DNA of 23,832 bases from CAZQAA01 sp964591255. Lineage in GTDB: Bacteria; Desulfobacterota; DSM-4660; Desulfatiglandales; Desulfatiglandaceae. The first letter of the stretch is position 1. Each line of letters begins with the position of its first letter. The DNA is taken from assembly GCA_964591255.1 (NCBI GenBank), contig CAZQAA010000002.1, forward strand, positions 1 to 23,832. Reading direction: 5' to 3'. This document shows positions 15,618-22,001 of the stretch, in pieces. The position numbers and the translations under genes were made by a program. Under the pieces are notes generated by a model that ran no database searches, was not told the DNA's origin, and worked only from the letters and a program-made list of their open reading frames with translations.

Positions 15618-16505
15618 CTATGTGCGTGGTTCGAAACCGCCGATTGCCCGTCCTTCTTCTGGTGTCGATTCTTCACGGGTCGTGCCGGTTCGATAATAAT
15701 CCAGCACTCTCTTGTTGGGCACGGCTTTCAGTTGTGTGCCCGTATATTGTATCCCCAGGATCTCGGGCATGGCACTGACGGCCTTGGTGGTGTTAAATAT
15801 AATTTCACCATAGTCGCGCTGGGATTCCAGCACTAACTTTGCCTTACTGAATTGATCGGCCAGGAAACGGGCACTCCGGGCCTTTTTCATCATGGATATC
15901 TGTGCATTTCCTGCCCGTACTGCATCAGGAATCTGTTTTCCGAAATCCGGCACCAGCGTTTCAAGTACCGCAAACATCTTTTCAGTGGGATCGGGAAAAT
16001 TGTCTATTTCCAGATCAAAGGGACTTCCAGAATCAGAATGACCGGGAGCTTTTCTTGGATGATCTTCCCCTGAGACACCTCCCATGGTGGCGCAATACAA
16101 ATCATAGGGACTCTGATCATACGCACATGCCTGAACTATCTTTCCTGCCGACCTGGCCCCCTGTTCGTACCGCGCAGCCACATCAGGCAGGTATTCTGCC
16201 AATTGTCCATATAGGGCTATACCCGTTTCCCTCATCTGATCGGCCATGGCCTTGCATGCATCACTGGCCCGTTTTGGATCGAAATTCTCACCCCCGCCAC
16301 ACGAATTACTCCAGGTCTGATACTGGGTGTCGAACCTTTTCATAAGTTCGGCAATCGCCCGGGCCTTGCTTGAAGATGCCAATTGTCCCAATTCAGACCT
16401 TGTGTTGGTGATTACCCTCTGGATAGCCACACCCTCTGCAGCCATACAAGAGACCGAGGCCCCAAAGATCAGGGTCAAGGTCACCATCAGTGTTCCCTTT
16501 TTCAT
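15618..16505 (-). CDS. Secreted Cys-containing protein, first gene of envelope cluster
   Basis: I do not recognise the family. 295 aa from ATG 16505. Signal peptide about 1-23 (MKKGTLMVTLTLIFGASVSC, then MA/AEG). The mature protein is mainly helical with four Cys (SNSCGG, SDACKA, VQACAY, DLYCAT), an even number that suits two disulfides, a Gly/Ser/Pro-rich loop in the middle (about 150-170) and a disordered C-terminus. ATG 16505 has AAAGGGGG about 6 nt upstream; ATG 16511 and TTG 16523 are in frame but too close to that site. It is the first of seven co-directional genes and probably the most strongly translated. Confidence 0.78.
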   Translation of the reverse strand: MKKGTLMVTLTLIFGASVSCMAAEGVAIQRVITNTRSELGQLASSSKARAIAELMKRFDTQYQTWSNSCGGGENFDPKRASDACKAMADQMRETGIALYGQLAEYLPDVAARYEQGARSAGKIVQACAYDQSPYDLYCATMGGVSGEDHPRKAPGHSDSGSPFDLEIDNFPDPTEKMFAVLETLVPDFGKQIPDAVRAGNAQISMMKKARSARFLADQFSKAKLVLESQRDYGEIIFNTTKAVSAMPEILGIQYTGTQLKAVPNKRVLDYYRTGTTREESTPEEGRAIGGFEPRT

Positions 16506-16529
16506 GATCATCCCCCTTTCCAAGGTCGG

Positions 16530-16563
16530 ACCGTTGGAATTACGGTCATAACCGTTTTTACGG
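16530..16563. promoter_or_regulatory. Double ACCGT/ACGGT inverted repeats, candidate operator
   Basis: ACCGT (16530-16534), ACGGT (16542-16546), ACCGT (16551-16555) and ACGG (16560-16563) form two successive inverted repeats with 7-nt and 4-nt centres. They begin about 25 bp upstream of the first gene of the envelope cluster, in the 141-bp gap after the nitroreductase. The arrangement looks like a binding site for a dimeric regulator or a pair of small hairpins in the leader. No confident -35/-10 pair was found beside it. Confidence 0.4.
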
Positions 16564-16625
16564 GATTAAGACGAATGATTGCGGGAAAAAGTCTACATGG
16601 AATGATTTGAAGGATTGGAGAGGAT

Positions 16626-16643
16626 CTTGCTTAACCAAGCAAG
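16626..16643. terminator. Hairpin just after nitroreductase, no U-tract
   Basis: CTTGCTT and AAGCAAG form a perfect 7-bp stem with a 4-nt loop, starting 3 nt after the nitroreductase stop. No T-run follows on either strand, so it is not a standard intrinsic terminator. It may be a 3' stabilising hairpin or a weak terminator separating the nitroreductase from the envelope cluster. Confidence 0.4.
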
Positions 16644-16646
16644 GCA

Positions 16647-17189
16647 TCAGAAAAGATTATGGTGGACAAACTCCTTGATTCCCTTTCGTTTTGGGGCGGA
16701 GGGTGTTTTTTCAGGATACCCAACGGGAATAAGTACTGACAGCTCAAAGCCTTCCGGTACGGACAAGGTTCTCATGGCCTTGTCATGGTCAAAAAGGCCT
16801 ACAATTACAGTGCCAAGTCCCATTGAATGGGCTGCAATACAGAGGGATTGAGTTGCAATCCCCAAATCAAACATGAACCAGTCCCCGAATTTAGTGGCAG
16901 CCGCACCTTTATAATAACCTGAACTCATAAGCTTTCCGCACAAGGCCAGAATGATGGGGGCATCTTCAATGGCACTAAAGGCGGGATTCCCTTTCGGAAG
17001 GGTCTCCTGAAGACTTTTTTTTGTTTCCGGATCTTTCACCACAATGACTTCCCAGCACTGGGTATTGGCCCAGGACGGGGACCACCTGACCGCCTCAAGC
17101 AGATCATTCAGGAGATCTTCCGGCAGGTCCTGTTTTTTGTATTTGCGTACGCTCCTCCTTCTCCTGATACTATCCATTATATCACTCAT
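16647..17189 (-). CDS. Nitroreductase-family FMN oxidoreductase
   Basis: 180 aa from ATG 17189. These FMN-dependent NAD(P)H oxidoreductases reduce nitro compounds, quinones or flavins; the physiological substrate is not readable here. Seen: the N-terminal RRRRSVRKY flavin-phosphate motif (9-17), WSPSWANTQCWEVIVV (36-51), a central DWFMFDLGIATQSLCIAAHS helix and GLGTVIVGLFD, followed by VLIPVGYPEK, all typical of the short nitroreductase fold. GGAGG lies 6 nt before the ATG. The open frame continues to 17381, but that extension lacks a start signal and overlaps the divergent dinB. Cytoplasmic, single gene, divergent from dinB. Confidence 0.92.
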   Translation of the reverse strand: MSDIMDSIRRRRSVRKYKKQDLPEDLLNDLLEAVRWSPSWANTQCWEVIVVKDPETKKSLQETLPKGNPAFSAIEDAPIILALCGKLMSSGYYKGAAATKFGDWFMFDLGIATQSLCIAAHSMGLGTVIVGLFDHDKAMRTLSVPEGFELSVLIPVGYPEKTPSAPKRKGIKEFVHHNLF

Positions 17190-17260
17190 GATTTCCTCCA
17201 GGCAAAAAAACGGAATCGTATCTTCCGACGATTCAGTCCCAAGAAGTCTTGTGTTATTAG

Positions 17261-17280
17261 AGTTATTATATATGATAACT
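17261..17280. promoter_or_regulatory. Inverted repeat in the nitroreductase/dinB divergent region
   Basis: AGTTAT and ATAACT form a 6-bp inverted repeat around TATATATG. It lies in a very AT-rich 141-bp divergent region that must hold both promoters. It does not match a classical LexA box (no CTG...CAG ends), so SOS control of dinB is not supported by this site. The -10 elements are likely within 17265-17295, but the sequence is too AT-rich to choose one. Confidence 0.35.
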
Positions 17281-17330
17281 ATATTATAACATAATCCATT
17301 GATCAGAATCAAACAAGGAGCTAAAAGATT

Positions 17331-18527
17331 TTGGTCCAATTTTTTACCTGCGGCAAAATGAAAGCAAAAGCGATCATTCACCTGGATATGGATGCCTTTT
17401 ATCCATCGGTGGAGATGCTGGACAATCCTGCATTAAAAGGAAAGCCGGTTATAGTAGGCGGCAGTCGGGAAAGGGGTGTGGTATCGTCCGCTTCATATGC
17501 GGCCAGAAGGTTTGGGATCCATTCCGCACAGCCTGTCTCTGCCGCTATGCGTCTTTGTCCCCATGGCATATTTCTGCCAGTCAGGATGGGAAGATATAGG
17601 GAGGTTTCGAGAGATGTATTTAGGATATTTCATGGTTTCACACCATTGGTAGAGCCCCTTTCTATAGATGAGGCCTTCTTGGACGTTACAGGTTCCATAC
17701 GTCTCTTTGGCCAACCCGAGGATATTGCCAGGACGATAAAGCAGACAGTCTTGGAAGAGACGGGCCTGACGGTTTCAGCCGGTGTTTCTTCAAACAAGTT
17801 TGTCGCAAAAATAGCCTCTGATATGGAGAAGCCTGACGGCTTGACCGTTGTGCCCCATGACAGGATAATGGAGTTTCTGGATCCCCTTCCCATAAACAAG
17901 ATGTGGGGTGTTGGAGGAGCAACACAGAGGGCCTTGATGCGTCTAAATGTTCGGACTTTTAAAGACTTGAGGAGCCTTCCACCTGAGGTCCTGGAAAAAA
18001 GATTCGGCAAACATGGTATTGAAATGCACCGGTTATCAATGGGCGTGGATGATAGAGACGTTATACCTGATCATGTTGCCAAATCTGTTGGCCATGAAGA
18101 AACCTTTTCCCGAGATATCCTGGATATTGATATGGCCAAGAAAAAACTGTTATATCTTGCAAATAAAGTGGCCAGCCGAATGCGTAGCATGGGAGCTGCA
18201 GGCAGGACCGTTACATTGAAGGTGAGATACGGCGATTTTCACCGGATAACCAGGTCCAAGAGACTCTCCAAATCCACAGATGATGGTTTGGAAATATATT
18301 CCGCAGCTTGCAGTCTCCTGGAAAGAACGGCAGCAGACAAAAGACCTGTTCGGCTTTTGGGTGTCTCGTTATCCCGACTAAGCTTTTCTGAAACAGAAAA
18401 TCAGTTTACACTATTTGATATTGATCAAGATTATAAAAAGAGAAAAAAATTAAACATGGCCTTGGATTCTTTACAGAAAAAATATGGTGAAAGAAGTATT
18501 CGTCCGGGAACCCTTCTTGGGATCTGA
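17331..18527 (+). CDS. dinB: DNA polymerase IV (Y-family translesion polymerase)
   Basis: Error-prone polymerase that extends past lesions. Catalytic residues are present: DMDAFY (19-24, first Asp and Tyr24 as steric gate) and SIDEAFLDVTG (110-120, Asp112/Glu113). GLTVSAGVSSNKFVAKIASD and the HhH region WGVGGATQRALMRLN follow. QFTLF (358-362) near the C-terminus is a beta-clamp binding motif, and about 36 residues follow it. TTG 17331 is preceded by AAGGAG at a 10-nt distance; ATG 17358 would give a more usual N-terminus (MKAKAIIHLDMD) but has no Shine-Dalgarno site. 398 aa is normal. Confidence 0.95.
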   Translation: MVQFFTCGKMKAKAIIHLDMDAFYPSVEMLDNPALKGKPVIVGGSRERGVVSSASYAARRFGIHSAQPVSAAMRLCPHGIFLPVRMGRYREVSRDVFRIFHGFTPLVEPLSIDEAFLDVTGSIRLFGQPEDIARTIKQTVLEETGLTVSAGVSSNKFVAKIASDMEKPDGLTVVPHDRIMEFLDPLPINKMWGVGGATQRALMRLNVRTFKDLRSLPPEVLEKRFGKHGIEMHRLSMGVDDRDVIPDHVAKSVGHEETFSRDILDIDMAKKKLLYLANKVASRMRSMGAAGRTVTLKVRYGDFHRITRSKRLSKSTDDGLEIYSAACSLLERTAADKRPVRLLGVSLSRLSFSETENQFTLFDIDQDYKKRKKLNMALDSLQKKYGERSIRPGTLLGI

Positions 18528-18563
18528 GCCGGGCCTGGCTATAGGGAAGGATAGAGATTGTCT

Positions 18564-18580
18564 GGAGACAACTTATTGTC
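18564..18580 (+). promoter_or_regulatory. Hairpin between Shine-Dalgarno and start of kinase
   Basis: GGAG at 18564-18567 is 13 nt from ATG 18581, which is too far. The interval is GACAA-CTTA-TTGTC (18567-18580), a 5-bp stem with a 4-nt loop that ends right at the start codon. Folding would bring the ribosome site close to the ATG, or could block initiation. It may tune kinase translation. It could be chance in so short a sequence. Confidence 0.3.
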
Positions 18581-20044
18581 ATGAGGCTGACTATATATAA
18601 AAAAATGATGTTAGGCTTCGGCAGCATCATCATAATAATGGTTCTTGCCAGTATTTACATGTTGGCCGAACTTAATGATGTTTCTAATATAACCAAGACT
18701 GTTTTGACTTCAAATGTCCAGTCTGTGGATCTTGCCAAAGAGTTGCAGACCATGCTTTACAGTGAAGACGCATATGCCCAGAAATACCTCATTACCCGTG
18801 ATGACACCTATTTTTCTCTATTCCTTGAAACAAGTCAGCAGGTCAACCTGTGTCTGGATTCATTGCTCAAGACACAATCAGACGAGAAGGAACGTTCCAT
18901 CATAAAAGGCATGCAACATGCACATGAGTTGTTTGTTGCCAGTATAAAAGGTAATACAGACAGGAAACGATACGGCCCTGGTTCAGAAAATGAAGACACA
19001 AGACCTGATAGCACCGGGAAACTGCACAAATCTCTTGATCATTTTATCAGCCTAAAACGGCTTGCTATTAGAAATGCCGTGTCCGGCATGGAAGAGACTA
19101 CAAGCAGGTCTGCCAAGATAGCTCTCTTGTTGATATCCTGGACGCTTTTAGTCGCCATTGTTCTGGCCTTTGTTATTGCCCGTACAATTACCAGGCCCAT
19201 CGGCGACCTGATACGGGGGACCGAGCGGATTGGACGGGGCAGATTTGATCCGGTCAGTGTCTCTTCTAATGATGAGATTTCCCTGCTTGCCCATGCAATT
19301 AACGATATGAGCCTCAATATAAAGAAAATAAATGATCTTAGGACCCAAATGATGCAGCAGATTTCGCATGAACTTCAAAATCCTCTCCAGGCCATACTTG
19401 CTGCACACGACATACTGAAAAGTTCTAACGGACTTGATACCAGACAAACTGAAATGCTTGATAAAATTCGTAACGGCGTTGATGAACTTGCAAGATTCAG
19501 CAGACAGTACCTTGATCTTGCAAAGGCTGAATCCGGCATGATGAAATACTGCATGGTGCGGACGGACCTTCTCCAGATCGTTAAACCTGTTGTGGAAGAG
19601 ATGAAGCTTGTTGCCGCACGCAAAGATATTACAGTGGAATTAACCGCAATCGATTCTCCTCATGTTATGGTAGATGCAGATAAGATTGGTGTGGTGGTGA
19701 GAAATCTCCTAAGCAATGCAATTAAATATACGCGAGCCGATGGAAAAATCGGAGTGAACATAGCCCCCTGCGATCTGGGTGTCCGCTTGGAGGTCAGTGA
19801 CACGGGAATAGGTATCATTCCGGAGGAACTCTCCCAGGTGTTTACAAGGTTTTACCGGGCCAGTAATGCCGGCATAATAAAGAGCAGGGGAACCGGAGTG
19901 GGACTGGCCCTTGTCAAGGCCTTTACAGAGGGACATGGCGGCAGGGTTTATGCGGAAAGTACTGTTAACAGAGGTTCAAAATTTGTCGTCGAATTGCCGT
20001 CTGCGCAGGAGGAAGCCCAAGATTCCGCCCTTATAAATGATTGA
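18581..20044 (+). CDS. Membrane sensor histidine kinase with HAMP domain
   Basis: 487-aa inner-membrane kinase: TM1 (about 10-29), a helical extracytoplasmic sensor (about 30-178, four-helix-bundle-like), TM2 (about 180-200), HAMP (201-255), HisKA with His263 in SHELQNPLQAI, and an HATPase domain with NLLSNAIKY (375-383), SDTGIGI (406-412) and GTGVGLALV (437-445). The H-box reads SHELQNPL where most have SHELRTPL. No response regulator is adjacent in the window, so it is an orphan here; its target could be the convergent OmpA operon, but that is speculation. Stops of the kinase and of ompA are 5 bp apart. Confidence 0.93.
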   Translation: MRLTIYKKMMLGFGSIIIIMVLASIYMLAELNDVSNITKTVLTSNVQSVDLAKELQTMLYSEDAYAQKYLITRDDTYFSLFLETSQQVNLCLDSLLKTQSDEKERSIIKGMQHAHELFVASIKGNTDRKRYGPGSENEDTRPDSTGKLHKSLDHFISLKRLAIRNAVSGMEETTSRSAKIALLLISWTLLVAIVLAFVIARTITRPIGDLIRGTERIGRGRFDPVSVSSNDEISLLAHAINDMSLNIKKINDLRTQMMQQISHELQNPLQAILAAHDILKSSNGLDTRQTEMLDKIRNGVDELARFSRQYLDLAKAESGMMKYCMVRTDLLQIVKPVVEEMKLVAARKDITVELTAIDSPHVMVDADKIGVVVRNLLSNAIKYTRADGKIGVNIAPCDLGVRLEVSDTGIGIIPEELSQVFTRFYRASNAGIIKSRGTGVGLALVKAFTEGHGGRVYAESTVNRGSKFVVELPSAQEEAQDSALIND

Positions 20045-20049
20045 GCTCG

Positions 20050-20703
20050 TCATCTTTTCTTTATCAGGATTTCGACCCTGCGGTTTTTCTGCCTCCCTTC
20101 CGGGTTGTCGGACCCGTCAGGCCTCTTATTGGGGGCCTTCGGTCTGCTCTCACCATAGCCGATCGCTTTCAGGATCTTCGGGTCAATTCCCGCATGATCT
20201 ACAAACCATCTCTTGACCGCCTTGGCCCTTTTTTCAGAGAGTTGCTGATTATACTCTTCAGATCCTTTCGAATCAGTATGGCCGGAGATGGTTACTTCCG
20301 GACTTTTATATGCCCTGATGATATCTCCTATCTTTTTCAGAGTATCTTCGGCGTCAGCACGGATGTCGTATTTGTCAAAATCAAAGAGGATATCCCCTGA
20401 AAGATCGATCTGGATCTCGGTTTCGGTCACTTTTGCACGCAAATCTTTGAGCGTTGACTGGACTTTTTGGCTGTTTGCCTCAATCCCTTTTGTTATTCCC
20501 ACAATATGTGACATATGGTAGTCGATCTTTTTTGCGCCCCGGTCAGGACCGAGATTTTTCAGGGCCTTTATTGCCTTTTCATGGGCATCTGCAGGGATCA
20601 CTGGCACCCCATCCCCTGCCTTTCCCTCCTGCACGGTCATGCAAAGGGAAAAGGCGAGCATAAGTGCAAGGTGCAGGAAAAAGGGCCTTGTTGAAAAATC
20701 CAT
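20050..20703 (-). CDS. OmpA-family peptidoglycan-binding protein
   Basis: 217 aa. Signal peptide about 1-29 (cleavage after EGKA). A helical linker follows (about 40-92), then an OmpA/MotB-type domain (about 95-217) with FDFDKYDIRADAEDTLKKIG, ISGHTDSKGSEEYNQQLSEK RAKAV and GYGESRP, ending in RRVEILIKKR. The domain binds meso-diaminopimelate in peptidoglycan. There is no beta-barrel and no lipobox, so it is probably periplasmic and wall-attached. The ATG has an AGGAAG 6 nt upstream and lies 10 bp after the small secreted-protein gene, so the two are co-transcribed. Confidence 0.93.
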   Translation of the reverse strand: MDFSTRPFFLHLALMLAFSLCMTVQEGKAGDGVPVIPADAHEKAIKALKNLGPDRGAKKIDYHMSHIVGITKGIEANSQKVQSTLKDLRAKVTETEIQIDLSGDILFDFDKYDIRADAEDTLKKIGDIIRAYKSPEVTISGHTDSKGSEEYNQQLSEKRAKAVKRWFVDHAGIDPKILKAIGYGESRPKAPNKRPDGSDNPEGRQKNRRVEILIKKR

Positions 20704-20713
20704 CTCTTTCTTC

Positions 20714-21184
20714 CTATTCAGGCAGTTTCACATCTTCAAACGGGATCACGTTGTGAAGTGCGATGGTGACTGTTTCCGGGCTGTCTACGGGTGCAGGGAA
20801 CTTCATCCACATGCTTTTTGTTTTTCCAGGTGAAATCGCAAACCAGAACCTTCCCCCGTCACCCCGGTCACGGTTGGGGCCGGCAATAAAAAGTCCGTCA
20901 GAATCCTTGAGGATATAATATTTTTTCTGGTTGGTTTCATCCATAAGATAGCAGTGTCTGTATTCAATGCGTACGTTTTGCTTTTCCGAACCGGTATTTT
21001 TTATCTTGAACTTGACAGTAACAATGTTGTTTTTCACTTTCAGGCTGGTTAGATCCACCTCTATTCCATCCCAGGTTTCAGCCTCCTGGGTCTGAATGAC
21101 TTCCGCTGCAAGCAGCCCGGTACCGGAAAAAACCATAAACGTGAATATCAAAGGGAAGATAGTTGTTTTGGCAAGATTACGCAT
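20714..21184 (-). CDS. Small secreted protein, Ig-like/DUF4352-like
   Basis: 156 aa. Signal peptide about 1-26 (FMVFSGTGLLAA). The mature part is a run of beta strands: IEVDLTSLKVKNNIVTVKFK IKNTG, then VRIEYRHCYLMDE and SMWMKFPAPVDSPETVTIAL. This pattern is like the immunoglobulin-like DUF4352 or telomeric-repeat-like periplasmic domains; I am not certain of the family. ATG 21184 has a perfect AAGGAGG 5 nt upstream. The hairpin at 21199-21222 sits immediately before that site. It is followed by the OmpA-family gene, with which it probably works in the periplasm. Confidence 0.8.
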   Translation of the reverse strand: MRNLAKTTIFPLIFTFMVFSGTGLLAAEVIQTQEAETWDGIEVDLTSLKVKNNIVTVKFKIKNTGSEKQNVRIEYRHCYLMDETNQKKYYILKDSDGLFIAGPNRDRGDGGRFWFAISPGKTKSMWMKFPAPVDSPETVTIALHNVIPFEDVKLPE

Positions 21185-21198
21185 ACCAACCTCCTTAT

Positions 21199-21222
21199 AA
21201 AAAATGCCATAAACCTCATGGC
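21199..21222 (-). terminator. Weak intrinsic terminator or attenuator
   Basis: On the minus strand, GCCAT-GAGGTTT-ATGGC is followed by A and six T. The stem is only 5 bp. It lies downstream of the WxPGHW-repeat gene, and its T-tract ends 2 nt before the Shine-Dalgarno of the next gene. There is no room for a promoter between them, so any transcript that expresses the 156-aa protein must cross it. This suggests partial read-through or attenuation. Confidence 0.5.
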
Positions 21223-21284
21223 TTATCAGGTTTCTTCATGATGTTATATGTCTCAAGCAGCTGAGAGTGTTACTCGGTCCCTGG

Positions 21285-21623
21285 TTATCTCCAGTGACCA
21301 CGTATCCATCTGCCTCCTGGGCCATAATGCCCCGGTACCCATACTTTTCCTGGTTCAGGCGGGGCCAGTGTTTTCCAATGGCCCTGGCTCCAGGATCCAT
21401 CCGGCATATAGTGTCCAGGTATCCAGACCTTTCCCCGAACCCGTGGACCATTGTATTTCCAGTGTCCTGGAATCACATTCCCGTCAGGTGTTGTGTGAGG
21501 GGCAATCCAGACAAAATTTGGCCCTGGCCTGGGCGGCTTTGCATGGGTACAAAGTGGAAAAACAAAAATGAATACATAAGCACATGCAATAAGAAATATA
21601 CATTTATAAAGCCTTGACATCAT
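21285..21623 (-). CDS. Secreted protein with WxPGHW-type repeats
   Basis: 112 aa. Signal peptide about 1-28 (VFPLCTHA, then KPPRPG). The mature 84 residues consist almost wholly of short repeats of W-[IV]-x-G-H-[WY]: VIPGHWKYNG, VWIPGHYMPDGSWSQGHW, VWVPGHYGPGGRWIRGHW. Proteins with such YxWxPGHW repeats are known as small secreted bacterial proteins of unknown role. Two adjacent ATG codons (21623, 21620) follow AGGAGG at 5 and 8 nt; either can be the start. A 101-bp gap with a weak terminator separates it from the next gene. Confidence 0.8.
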   Translation of the reverse strand: MMSRLYKCIFLIACAYVFIFVFPLCTHAKPPRPGPNFVWIAPHTTPDGNVIPGHWKYNGPRVRGKVWIPGHYMPDGSWSQGHWKTLAPPEPGKVWVPGHYGPGGRWIRGHWR

Positions 21624-21770
21624 ATTGTCCTCCTTTCCTTAACTCATTAATAGCTGTTAGTTTTGCTGCAGCCCTTTTCCACAGTCCCACTGCTCACCCG
21701 TACGCCATTATGCTTGTAGTGCTGGAGATTTCTGTCATGCATGCGAAGGCAGCATGTTGTTTCAGGTATT

Positions 21771-21798
21771 ATCTTAGTGTCAGCAAGGTTAAAGTCAA
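21771..21798 (-). promoter_or_regulatory. Candidate promoter for WxPGHW-repeat gene
   Basis: On the minus strand TTGACT (21798-21793) and TAAGAT (21776-21771) are separated by 16 bp. The -35 is near consensus and the -10 matches four of six. The leader would be about 140 nt, which is long. Modest support only. Confidence 0.35.
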
Positions 21799-21901
21799 CA
21801 AAAATATAGCAGGATAATTAAGGCAAAAAAGGGTAAATGTGCAAAACAATCTGGATAGCTGTTCTCTGTTTTTTGTAATTTTATTAAGCCAGTAAAAATA
21901 T

Positions 21902-21913
21902 TTTGTATACAAA
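21902..21913. promoter_or_regulatory. 12-bp palindrome upstream of ATPase promoter
   Basis: TTTGTATACAAA is a perfect palindrome 9 bp upstream of the -35 hexamer. Its core TTGTATACAA resembles operators of GntR-family regulators in general shape. No such regulator gene is in the window. The site position would suit an activator or an upstream repressor. Confidence 0.4.
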
Positions 21914-21922
21914 TTTTTTTTA

Positions 21923-21951
21923 TTGACAATAAATTTCAGTATTGCTACATA
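21923..21951 (+). promoter_or_regulatory. Promoter for the MoxR-type ATPase
   Basis: TTGACA at 21923-21928 is a consensus -35. After 17 bp comes TACATA at 21946-21951, preceded by TGC, an extended -10. AT-rich sequence upstream could act as an UP element. Transcription would start near 21958, downstream of TTG 21942, so that alternative start cannot be used and ATG 22002 is the real one. Confidence 0.55.
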
Positions 21952-22001
21952 GCAGCATCAGAATTTTTTCCTATTATATTAACAAACCAGACGGAGCCAA
22001 T

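Larger units (their letters stand above)
21624..22001. other. 378-bp gene-free regulatory region
   Basis: Divergent region between the WxPGHW-repeat gene and the MoxR-type ATPase. It holds a minus-strand promoter candidate (21771-21798), a 12-bp palindrome (21902-21913) and a plus-strand promoter (21923-21951). The stretch 21820-21930 is strongly AT-rich. A 67-codon plus-strand frame at 21614-21817 lacks a Shine-Dalgarno site and recognisable content, so I do not call it a gene. No tRNA or known riboswitch was seen. Confidence 0.6.

Noticed and set aside
15902..16345. 147-codon open frame on the plus strand
   Set aside because: It is antisense to the secreted protein at 15618-16505. It is rich in His, Pro and Arg, as expected of a shadow frame.
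17190..17330. LexA box upstream of dinB
   Set aside because: No CTGT-N8-ACAG type or other known LexA site was found; only an AT-rich inverted repeat is present.
21614..21817. 67-codon plus-strand open frame upstream of the ATPase
   Set aside because: It has no Shine-Dalgarno site, overlaps the start of the WxPGHW gene, and its content looks random.
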